Below are positions 48,791 to 56,749 of a stretch of DNA of 57,580 nucleotides, in pieces. Position 1 is the stretch's first letter; each line of letters starts with the position of its first letter. The notes under the pieces were generated by a model. It saw only the letters and a list, made by a program, of their open reading frames with translations. It was not told the DNA's origin and did no database searches. The translations under genes were made by a program, and so were the position numbers. Source of the DNA: Candidatus Krumholzibacteriota bacterium (GTDB taxonomy: Bacteria > Krumholzibacteriota > Krumholzibacteriia > Krumholzibacteriales > Krumholzibacteriaceae); assembly GCA_016931295.1 (NCBI GenBank), contig JAFGEZ010000042.1, positions 1 through 57,580 on the forward strand, written 5' to 3'.

Positions 48791-50803
48791 ATGAAGAGAC
48801 GTTACCTCGCCGCGGCGATCTCATGTCTGCTCATCTGCCTCGCCGCTCCAGGCGCGAACGCGCAGTGGGCAGAGCACGGGGTTCCGGTCGTCGCGCAGCC
48901 CAACAGCCAGTCGTACAACTGCATGGTGTCCGACTGGAACGACGGCGCGTACGTCGCATGGGAGGACTACCGCAACAACGCCCACTACGAGGTCTATCTC
49001 CAGCGGCTCGGGCCGTTCGGCGACCCGCTCTGGGCCGTGGACGGCGTCGACGTCACCGGGATGCTCGCCGTCGATCAGCGGGCCCCCGCGATCACGCACG
49101 ACGCCGCCGGGGGGGTCATCGTCGCCTACCAGGACAACCACATGCTGAATTTCAACATCAAAGCCCAGCGCGTGAACCCTGACGGGACCATCCAGTGGGC
49201 CGTGACGGGGGCGGTGGTCTGCAGCGCGTCGAACGACCAGCTCTATCCCGTGATCGCCCCCGACTGGTACGGCGGCGCCTATGTCGCCTGGATCGACGAG
49301 CGGGACGCGGGGAACGGCAGGGACCTCTTCATGCAGCGGATCGACGCCGACGGCGTCCCGCAGTGGGCGGCGAACGGCATCCCCGTTTGCACCGCCCCGG
49401 GCAACCAGGAGTATCCCGAGATGATCGAGGACGGCACGGGCGGGGTCATCATCACGTGGCACGACAAGCGCAACGACTTCGACGGCGACATCTTCGCCCA
49501 GCGCGTCAACTCGAGCGGCGTCGTGCAGTGGGCGATCGACGGCGCCGGCATCTGCGTTGAGCTCGCCTCCTCGCAGAGCAGCCCTAAGATCGCACGCGAC
49601 GGGTTCGGCGGCGCGGTGATCGCCTGGTCGGACAGCCGCGGTCCCAAAAGCAACATCTACGCGCAGAGGATCAACTCGGCCGGCTCGGTGCAATGGACGG
49701 CGAACGGCATCGCCGTCACCTACACCGATTACGTCCAGCACCAGCCCGACATCGCCTACGATCCATGGAACTACGGCGTGATCATCGCGTGGAGCCACGG
49801 TACGGCGAGCGGATCCAACCTCTTCGCCCAGCGGCTCAATTCAGCGGGGACGCCGCAGTGGAGCGGCAACGGGGCGTACATCTGCAGCCAGGAAGGCAAC
49901 CAGACCTATCCGCGGGTTATCCCCGACTACTTCGGCGGCTCGTACATCGCCTGGATCGACGAACGCAACTACCAGCAGGACATCTTCATCCAGCACATCG
50001 ACGGGGACGGCATCAACTACTGGATCTCCGGGGGCATTCCCGTGGCGGTCAGGCCGGGCTCGCAGGGATCCATCGATCTGGTCACGACGAACGACTACAG
50101 CCCGATCCTTTCATGGCTGGATCAGCGGATCCTCGACAGCGGCAACGACGTGTTCGCGCAGCGGATCGACCGGCACGGCTACTGGGGGAACCCGGCGCCG
50201 CGCATCACCGGTGTCGACGACGTGCCGAACGACGCGGGCGGACGCCTTCTTCTTTCCTGGGACCGTTCGCGCGTGGACGCGTTTCCCGAGGAGGTCGTCA
50301 CCCGGTACGAGGTTCTGCGCAGCCCCGTCATGGACTACGCGTGGGAGACCGTGGCGTCGATCGACGCCTACCAGCTCGAACGCTACGCGTATACCGACAC
50401 GACGCCGGCCGACGACTATACCTATTATTACCAGGTGATCGCCCACACGGCCGATCCGCTCGTCGACTGGCAGTCCATGGTGGCGACCGGTTCTTCGGCC
50501 GTCGATCTGGCGCCCGCGCCGCCGCAGGCGACCCGTCTCGCGCAGAACTACCCGAACCCCTTCAATCCGACGACCCGCATCGCCTTCGAGCTCAGGCGCG
50601 ACGGGCGAGTGCAACTCGAGATATTCGATGCGGCGGGGCGGCTCGTCCGTCAACTCGTCGACGAAAAGCGCGGGGCCGGCGTCTACGACGAGACGTGGGA
50701 CGGCCTGAGCGGCGCCGGCGATCGCGTGGCGAGCGGCGTCTACTTCTACCGCCTCAGGACGGGAGCGTTCGAGGAGACGAGGAAGATGGTGCTGCTCCGG
50801 TAA
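48791..50803 (+). CDS. Second large secreted eight-repeat protein with PNPFNP sorting tail
   Basis: 670 residues, a paralogue of the gene just upstream (75 bases apart). Signal peptide AAAISCLLICLAAPGANA. Eight repeat ends are seen again (VYLQRLG, IKAQRVN, LFMQRID, IFAQRVN, IYAQRIN, LFAQRLN, IFIQHID, VFAQRID). The intervening region is shorter than in the first copy, and the end is NYPNPFNPTTRIAF ... SGVYFYRLRTGAFEETRKMVLLR. The start at 48791 is chosen because AAGGAGG lies seven bases upstream; an earlier ATG at 48752 would put a polar leader before the signal. Confidence 0.82.
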   Translation: MKRRYLAAAISCLLICLAAPGANAQWAEHGVPVVAQPNSQSYNCMVSDWNDGAYVAWEDYRNNAHYEVYLQRLGPFGDPLWAVDGVDVTGMLAVDQRAPAITHDAAGGVIVAYQDNHMLNFNIKAQRVNPDGTIQWAVTGAVVCSASNDQLYPVIAPDWYGGAYVAWIDERDAGNGRDLFMQRIDADGVPQWAANGIPVCTAPGNQEYPEMIEDGTGGVIITWHDKRNDFDGDIFAQRVNSSGVVQWAIDGAGICVELASSQSSPKIARDGFGGAVIAWSDSRGPKSNIYAQRINSAGSVQWTANGIAVTYTDYVQHQPDIAYDPWNYGVIIAWSHGTASGSNLFAQRLNSAGTPQWSGNGAYICSQEGNQTYPRVIPDYFGGSYIAWIDERNYQQDIFIQHIDGDGINYWISGGIPVAVRPGSQGSIDLVTTNDYSPILSWLDQRILDSGNDVFAQRIDRHGYWGNPAPRITGVDDVPNDAGGRLLLSWDRSRVDAFPEEVVTRYEVLRSPVMDYAWETVASIDAYQLERYAYTDTTPADDYTYYYQVIAHTADPLVDWQSMVATGSSAVDLAPAPPQATRLAQNYPNPFNPTTRIAFELRRDGRVQLEIFDAAGRLVRQLVDEKRGAGVYDETWDGLSGAGDRVASGVYFYRLRTGAFEETRKMVLLR

Positions 50804-50889
50804 AAGACCGCCCTCGTGAGAGACACGCTCCGGGCCGGCGGGGAGTGACGCCGCCTGCCCGAAACGGGCGAACGGAGGTCGGCGGTTTA

Positions 50890-52332
50890 CTACAGCGCCG
50901 GCAAGAGCTTCTCGAGAAGCACGCCGGCGATCGCGTCGCCGCGGTCGGTGTCGAAGCGGGCCGTCGTCACGACGACCGTATCGAGGTCGGGGATGCAGAC
51001 GATGTATTGCCCGCCGGTGCCGCTCGCGAAGAAGAACTCGTGCTTGCCGTCGGGGCTCGTCATCGTCTTCCAGCAATAGCCGTATCCCGTGCCGTGGGGC
51101 GTCTCGTAGCGGGGCGTCATCGATTCCGCCACCCAGGCGGCCGGCACGACCTGCCGGCCCTTCCACCTGCCGCCGTCGAGGTACAGCTGCCCGAAGCGCG
51201 CCATGTCGCGCGAGGTCATCCGGCAGCCTCCCGCGCAGCTCGGCCTGTCCTCGCCAGCGATGTCGAAGAGCTGGAACCGCTTGACGCCGATCGGATCGAG
51301 CAGGTACCGGTACGAGAACTCGACGATGCTCATCCCGCAGGTCCGTTCGATGATGTGGCCGAGAATGTTCGGGTAGCCGCTGTTGTAACACCATGTGGCG
51401 CCCGGCTTCGTCGCGAGGGGTTTCGCCAGGACGTACCCGATGTAGTCGCCGGTCGCGCCGGCGATGTGCGAATCGCATCTCTCCGGGTCGGCATGGTACG
51501 TCGATCCCTCGTTCCACTCGAACCCCGCCGACATGGTCAGCAGGTGCCGGATCGTGACGTTCCGCTTGTCGCCAATGAAGAGGGAATCGTACCCGGGCAG
51601 GTACCGGTACACGGGATCGTCGATATCCCGGATGCACCCCTCGCGCAGGGCGAGGCCGACGAGGGCCGAGGTCACGCTCTTCGTCACCGACTGCACGCGG
51701 TGCAGCCTGAGGGGATCGCAATTGTTCAGGTACTCCTCGAGGACGATCCGGCCGTTCCGGACGACGAGGATGCTGTGCATCCAGGGGTGGTTCCCGGCGA
51801 GCTCGTTCACGAGGTTTTCGATCGCCGCGACGTCGATGCCGGAGTTGCGGATGTCGGACGTGCGCCAGCCGTCGCCGCATTCGATCGGCTGCCGGTAGCG
51901 GTAGGGGGAAGGCATCTCCCCGCGGTATGAGCGGAGCGTGGCGGCCGGCTCGGTCGTCCGCTCGCCGCGCATCACGATATCGCCGCCGTTTCTCGTCATC
52001 ACGAGCGTTTCGATGCCGTCGCCCTCCCCCCGCTCGAAGGCGAGCTCGTATTCGCCGATCCATTCCCCGCGCATGCGGAAGAGGTGGCTGCCGGGCGCGA
52101 CCCGTTCGAGGGGGATCGGATCGTCCGCGAGATCGAACAGGGCCACCAGGCTGCCCGCGGCTTCCTCGACGTGGACGAGGAAGACGGCGTCGTGATCCCT
52201 GCAGTCGAAGAGATAGTCGCCGACGAGGTCGGCGGGGAAGACGGCGCGATAATCCGGCGAGCACGAGACGGCGAGCGCGCCGACGAGGATTGTCGAGAGC
52301 AGTAACGCCGCGTCGGAACGGAAGGTGCTCAT
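50890..52332 (-). CDS. Beta-lactamase-fold serine hydrolase, lipoprotein
   Basis: 480 residues with a lipoprotein signal (LVGALAVSC). An N-terminal beta module (about 30-140) precedes the class C beta-lactamase/PBP-like domain: nucleophile S215 and K218 in SVTKS, Tyr in WCYNSGY, and a late FASGTGGQYI replacing the KTG motif. Such proteins are esterases, D-amino peptidases or carboxypeptidases rather than true beta-lactamases. The start at 52332 has AAAGGAT upstream. Confidence 0.85.
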   Translation of the reverse strand: MSTFRSDAALLLSTILVGALAVSCSPDYRAVFPADLVGDYLFDCRDHDAVFLVHVEEAAGSLVALFDLADDPIPLERVAPGSHLFRMRGEWIGEYELAFERGEGDGIETLVMTRNGGDIVMRGERTTEPAATLRSYRGEMPSPYRYRQPIECGDGWRTSDIRNSGIDVAAIENLVNELAGNHPWMHSILVVRNGRIVLEEYLNNCDPLRLHRVQSVTKSVTSALVGLALREGCIRDIDDPVYRYLPGYDSLFIGDKRNVTIRHLLTMSAGFEWNEGSTYHADPERCDSHIAGATGDYIGYVLAKPLATKPGATWCYNSGYPNILGHIIERTCGMSIVEFSYRYLLDPIGVKRFQLFDIAGEDRPSCAGGCRMTSRDMARFGQLYLDGGRWKGRQVVPAAWVAESMTPRYETPHGTGYGYCWKTMTSPDGKHEFFFASGTGGQYIVCIPDLDTVVVTTARFDTDRGDAIAGVLLEKLLPAL

Positions 52333-52521
52333 GACGAAATCCTTTCTACTGGCAACCGACGGGAAGCGGCGTACCGGTCGTCCGGGCTCGACGAGTCGTT
52401 CGTTGTCCGTGAGCAGTTCCCCCATTCATCAATGATACGTCCCGGGCGACGGGTTGTTTCGGTCGATTTCCGACGGTGACCGGAACCTGGACGTCGCTTC
52501 GCGATTACGGGTCCGACTTTT

Positions 52522-54825
52522 TCACCGCCGCCGATCGCCCGCCGTCTCGAAGACGCGCACCGGCTCGGGATCGAGCAGGCGGTCGACGTGCGCATCAAGA
52601 CCGGCGCGCGCCACGAGCGACATCCGCGTTCCGTCGAAGACGACGAACGCCATTTCCCGGCCATCGGGGCTCCATGCGGGCTGTCCTTCCCTCGCCATCG
52701 ATTTCGTCAGGAGCGCCACCTGAGCGCCGTCGGGGGTGACGAGGTAGATGTCGGTCGAGCCCCAGTCCGATGCCGTCACGGCGATCGCCTTTCCCCCGGG
52801 ATGCCAGGCCGGTGCGAAGTTGACCTTCTCCGGGGCGGGAAGGCGGACCGTGCCGCCGTCGACGCGATCGCTCACGCAAAGGCCTCCGTCGATCCGTACC
52901 CAGGCGACGTGCCGGCCGCCGGGCGAGATCGCCGGGTAGGCGCCTCCTTCCGAGCCGGCGATCATCCCGAGCGCACCACTCTCGAGATCCTTCATCCAGA
53001 CCGCGGCCGTACCCGAGCGATCCGAGACGAAAACGATCGTGCGGCCGTCACGCGACATGGATGGCGACCGGTCGACGGCAGGGTCGGTCGTCAATCGCTC
53101 GAGGCGGCCGTCGGCGCCGTACCGGTAGAGATCGATGTTCCCCCCGGCGATCGTGGCGAAGACGATGCTCCGGGAATCGGGTTCCCACGAGACCGGATCG
53201 TCGAACGCGGGCGTTTGCAGAATCGCTCTCGACTCGCCCCCGTGCGGGGAGACGATCCTGATCTCTCCGCGCCCCGTGTCGTCGTAGGCGCGGTAGGCGA
53301 TCGATCCGCCGTCCGGGGACCAGACCGGGCCGTAGATCGTCCGGTTCCCGTGGGAGGCGAGTTCGCGACGCGACGCGTCGGGAGCGAGGGGGTTCCGGCG
53401 GTAGACGAGGACGCCGGGGTGGAAGAAGAACTGCCGGTAGCGCAGCTCGCCGGTGATCACCGCCTGGTCGAAGAGGAGGGTGAGGAGAACGGGGCGGTAG
53501 TTGCCGATCGTTTCGTAGTGCAGGACGAGGTAATCGACGCCGCGCGCGTGGAGATGGTCGAGGATGTCGTCGTAGGGCGCGGCGGGGATCTCCACGTATT
53601 CGCCGCCGGCATAGAAGGCGAAGAAGGGCTTCCGGTCGGCGATGAGGGCGCCCTCCTCGATCGACGGACGGAAGGCGGCGGCCGCGGGCTTCGTCCACGC
53701 GTAGCCGGCCGAGACGGGCTCGGTCAGTTGCGCACGGTTGACGTAGAGACCCGCGGCGACGGAGACGGCGAGGCACGCGGCGGCGATCCGCGCCGCCCGC
53801 TTCGTTTGGATCGACTCGAGCCCGGCGACGGCGAAGAAGAGAAGGGCCGGGATATAGGGGAGGACGAACCTCGCCTCGCTCCTCACGGTGAAGAGAGGAT
53901 AGAAGAGGAAGGTGGCGAAGAGGGCGAGGAGGACGTTGCGCCGTCGCCGCCATATCCCGTAGAGGGCGAGCAGAAAGACCGCCGGCGTCGCGTGTCGGGC
54001 GAGGAGCAGTATCTCGGCCGGGAGACGCCGCAGCCAGGTGAGCAGAATCCCCGCCTCCCCGCCCTCGCGGACGACATCGGCGATCGCCTCCTCGCGGCCG
54101 CTGAAGTCGATCCACGCCTCGCGCAGCTTCCAGTAGCCCGCGCTCGAGCCGAAGGATTCGGTCTTGGTCAAGAGGACGAGCCGGTCCCGCGCGATCGACT
54201 GGACCGCGACGTTGACGGCGTAGGCGGCGACGAAGGCGCCGGCGAACCGGAATAGCCGCCGGGGGGCGCGCATCCTGATGAGGCCGAGCACGCCGGCGAT
54301 CGCGAGGGCCTCGGGGCGTGTGATGGCGGCGATGCCGAAAACGAGCCCCGCGGAAAGGTCGCGTTCCTTCGCGAAGAGGAGGAGGCCGAAGAGGATCCAG
54401 AAGAGGTACGCCGTCTCCGACATCGTCATCGACGAGAGACGGACGAAGAGCGGCGTGATGGCGAGGACGATCGCGGCGGTGAACGCGTGCGTCCTCGATA
54501 GCCAACGGCGGCAGAGGAGAAAGAACACGATGACGGCCCCGGCGCCGGCCAGTGCGGCGACGGCCTGCGCCGCACGGACGCCGTCCCTGACGATCGGCAG
54601 CAGAAGGGCGACGAGGGCGGGGTAGCCGACGGGAAAGACGCTCGCCTTGAGCGCCCCGTGCGCGAGCGCGCGGGCCTGGCCGATGTAGGAGACGCCGTCG
54701 TTCGTGACGAGATCGAACGCGTCGAGGAAGGGAATGCGCGCCGCGAGGGCGATCGCCGCGAGGGCGATGCACGCCCTGCGGTCACCGGCGAAAAGCGATC
54801 CGATACCGCGGTCTGCCGTGGTCAT
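52522..54825 (-). CDS. PMT/ArnT-like membrane glycosyltransferase fused to a TolB-like PD40 propeller
   Basis: 767 residues. The first about 370 have the multi-helix layout of GT39/ArnT-type lipid-linked sugar transferases, with acidic residues in the first loop (DAFDLVTNDGVSYIGQA). A periplasmic stretch (about 375-480; VDYLVLHYETIGNYRP) follows. From about 490 to 745 there are PD40/WD-like repeats: GPVWSPDGGSIAYRAY, VSWEPDSRSIVFA, PSMSRDGRTIVFVSD, PAISPGGRHVAWVR, PAWHPGGKAIAV, PAWSPDGREMAFV. This combination in one chain is unusual. Start at 54825 is the first ATG; a TTG at 54864 would add 13 residues. Confidence 0.78.
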   Translation of the reverse strand: MTTADRGIGSLFAGDRRACIALAAIALAARIPFLDAFDLVTNDGVSYIGQARALAHGALKASVFPVGYPALVALLLPIVRDGVRAAQAVAALAGAGAVIVFFLLCRRWLSRTHAFTAAIVLAITPLFVRLSSMTMSETAYLFWILFGLLLFAKERDLSAGLVFGIAAITRPEALAIAGVLGLIRMRAPRRLFRFAGAFVAAYAVNVAVQSIARDRLVLLTKTESFGSSAGYWKLREAWIDFSGREEAIADVVREGGEAGILLTWLRRLPAEILLLARHATPAVFLLALYGIWRRRRNVLLALFATFLFYPLFTVRSEARFVLPYIPALLFFAVAGLESIQTKRAARIAAACLAVSVAAGLYVNRAQLTEPVSAGYAWTKPAAAAFRPSIEEGALIADRKPFFAFYAGGEYVEIPAAPYDDILDHLHARGVDYLVLHYETIGNYRPVLLTLLFDQAVITGELRYRQFFFHPGVLVYRRNPLAPDASRRELASHGNRTIYGPVWSPDGGSIAYRAYDDTGRGEIRIVSPHGGESRAILQTPAFDDPVSWEPDSRSIVFATIAGGNIDLYRYGADGRLERLTTDPAVDRSPSMSRDGRTIVFVSDRSGTAAVWMKDLESGALGMIAGSEGGAYPAISPGGRHVAWVRIDGGLCVSDRVDGGTVRLPAPEKVNFAPAWHPGGKAIAVTASDWGSTDIYLVTPDGAQVALLTKSMAREGQPAWSPDGREMAFVVFDGTRMSLVARAGLDAHVDRLLDPEPVRVFETAGDRRR

Positions 54826-54916
54826 GATTCGGGAAGTATGCCCCAACCGTTCGCTCGAGCGCAACGGTTCAATCGTTCATCGGCGTCTCCGCGGGAGGTC
54901 GATCGAAGAAAGGACG

Positions 54917-54945
54917 TTGATGGTTTCCGCGAAATGCATTACCAT
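54917..54945 (+). promoter_or_regulatory. Candidate promoter of the tandem lipoprotein genes
   Basis: TTGATG (54917-54922), 17 bases, TACCAT (54940-54945), in the divergent gap between the glycosyltransferase and lipoprotein genes. Confidence 0.5.
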
Positions 54946-54951
54946 ATGGTA
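54940..54951. promoter_or_regulatory. Palindrome over the -10, possible operator
   Basis: TACCATATGGTA is a perfect 12-bp palindrome that begins at the first base of the -10. Its position between divergent genes fits a repressor site, but no regulator is encoded nearby. Confidence 0.4.
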
Positions 54952-55007
54952 TCCACCATTACTGAACGGGTGCGATGATCCGCGCCCATCGCGAGAGGAT
55001 GTTCACG

Positions 55008-55814
55008 ATGCTCCTTCGAAGGATGGTCGTCGTCGCATGCGTGCTCGCTGCATGGCTGCCGTGCGGGTGTTCCGATCCGGGAACGTCGCCCACCGCGACC
55101 GGGCAATCCGGATTGCCGTTTCCCGAGGAAGATGCACGGATGGTGGCGTCCTTTCTCGCCGACGAGGCGACGGCGCCGCCGGGGCTCGTCGCGGCGATCT
55201 CGCATGAGATCGAGGAGATCAGGTTTCTCCGGCGCGACCTGCGTGACGTGCGGTATACCTTTCGCTATGTTCCCGGAAAGCTCAGGCTGATCGTCGATAC
55301 CGGGACGCTCGCGGCGATCCAAAGCGGCACGTGGGAGCCGTTGAACCGCCTCGACGAGACGTGCGGGGTTTCCGTCTCCGTGACGGACGGCGTCTCGTGC
55401 GGGTATGTCGATCTCGCGTTCGACGACGTCGTCAATCCGGTCCCCCCGGCCCGGGCGTTCGAGGCGACGGACGGCATTCTCCGCGTCATCCTGGAGAGAA
55501 ATCCGGAATACGATTCGTACGTGAACACCCCGGCGTACCGCGGCCGCGAGAACATATATGTCGGCGAGACGGAAACGGGGCGGGCCTACGTCTTCGTCAA
55601 GAGCGTCGTTGACATCGAAGCGGGCCTGGACAGCGACGATCTCTGGTACGCCGTCGTCATGGACGGGCGGCTCTCGCGCGTCGATCATTACCGCCGGCAC
55701 GGAGGGGAAGAGACGCCCGGATGGTACGACGAGGCGATAGAGATAATCCGGAACACGGTGCATTATGGATTGGATTCCCGGCGGGGAAGAACCGATCCGG
55801 TTCTCCCCGATTGA
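55008..55814 (+). CDS. Lipoprotein of unknown family (tandem copy 1)
   Basis: 268 residues with a cysteine-ending signal (VLAAWLPCGC). The mature part has LPFPEEDARMVASFLADE, a helix ISHEIEEI, then strands including LRLIVDTGTLAAI and YVDLAFDDVVNPVPPARAF, and ends WYDEAIEIIRNTVHYG. The same order occurs in the next gene (PFPSEQATLMALYLSG, HDELAGI, ISLHVDEPTREAI, HPVPLGERY), so they are paralogues. In-frame ATGs at 54975 and 54999 are possible starts; 55008 has GAGAGG at good spacing. Confidence 0.6.
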   Translation: MLLRRMVVVACVLAAWLPCGCSDPGTSPTATGQSGLPFPEEDARMVASFLADEATAPPGLVAAISHEIEEIRFLRRDLRDVRYTFRYVPGKLRLIVDTGTLAAIQSGTWEPLNRLDETCGVSVSVTDGVSCGYVDLAFDDVVNPVPPARAFEATDGILRVILERNPEYDSYVNTPAYRGRENIYVGETETGRAYVFVKSVVDIEAGLDSDDLWYAVVMDGRLSRVDHYRRHGGEETPGWYDEAIEIIRNTVHYGLDSRRGRTDPVLPD

Positions 55815-55879
55815 CATGCCGCCATCCCCACCGGAACGCGGGCGGAGCGACGATTTGTTTGCACGCGAGGAGGTCAGCA

Positions 55880-56623
55880 ATGCCGCGTCATCGCGCGATC
55901 GCCGTCATGTTCGTCATCGCCGTCTCGATGCTCGGCTGCCAGAACTCCGGCACCGAGCCGGCGGGGGATGATCCGGGGGCCGTCGTCGATATCCAGCCCT
56001 TCCCGTCCGAACAGGCGACCCTCATGGCCCTCTACCTGTCAGGAAGGATCAGACCTCCCGAGGAACTGGCCGGGGAGATCCACGACGAGCTCGCGGGCAT
56101 CGCGGCGGTCTATGCAAAAAACTACCCGATGCTCGGGTACGGGGGGTTCCACCTGCCGTGGCAGCCGAGCGTTATCAGCCTCCACGTCGACGAGCCGACG
56201 CGCGAGGCGATCGCAGAGGACGCCTACCATGCGTGGGACGCGCTGAACGACGAGTTCGATCTCGAGGAGATGGATACCCATATCATCCGGTACGGCTGGT
56301 GCTCTCTCCGGTTCGGCGGTTTCCTGCACCCGGTGCCCCTCGGCGAGCGGTACGCCGCGTTGCCCGGTATCGTGACGGCCGGGCCGAACGGCATCTGCGG
56401 CGACGGCTCGAACGTCTTTCCGCGCACGATCGAGGGCGGCCGCTCGTACCTGTATTACCGGGGATCGGGGGACTGCCCGAGCGGATGCATCCACAAGGAG
56501 TACTGGTACGTCCGCGTGATCGACGGCGAGCCGTCATTCGTCGGCTACTGGCACCGGCACGCGGACCCCGTGGAACCGGAGTGGTGGGCGGAGGCCGAGC
56601 TCAACCGGTTGCGCTTCCGGTAG
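55880..56623 (+). CDS. Lipoprotein of unknown family (tandem copy 2)
   Basis: 247 residues with a lipoprotein signal (MFVIAVSMLGC). It shares block order with the preceding gene but adds four cysteines (WCSLRF, GICGDG, GDCPSGC) that could form disulfides. GAGGAGG six bases before the ATG sets the start. Function unknown. Confidence 0.62.
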   Translation: MPRHRAIAVMFVIAVSMLGCQNSGTEPAGDDPGAVVDIQPFPSEQATLMALYLSGRIRPPEELAGEIHDELAGIAAVYAKNYPMLGYGGFHLPWQPSVISLHVDEPTREAIAEDAYHAWDALNDEFDLEEMDTHIIRYGWCSLRFGGFLHPVPLGERYAALPGIVTAGPNGICGDGSNVFPRTIEGGRSYLYYRGSGDCPSGCIHKEYWYVRVIDGEPSFVGYWHRHADPVEPEWWAEAELNRLRFR

Positions 56624-56692
56624 CGCCGGGCGCTGCGGCCGGCGGGACTGCGAGAGAGAACGGTTCGCACGGATTCATCGTCGAGCACGAAA

Positions 56693-56724
56693 AAGCGGGA
56701 GGGACGTCGCCGTCCCTCCCGCTT
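56693..56724. terminator. Bidirectional terminator between convergent genes
   Basis: AAGCGGGAGGGACG (56693-56706) and its exact complement (56711-56724) form a 14-bp stem with a TCGC loop. On the minus strand the stem is followed by a T-run, so it serves chiefly the gene ending at 56750. Confidence 0.9.
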
Positions 56725-56749
56725 CGCGTGTGCTCCGGAACGCTCAGGC

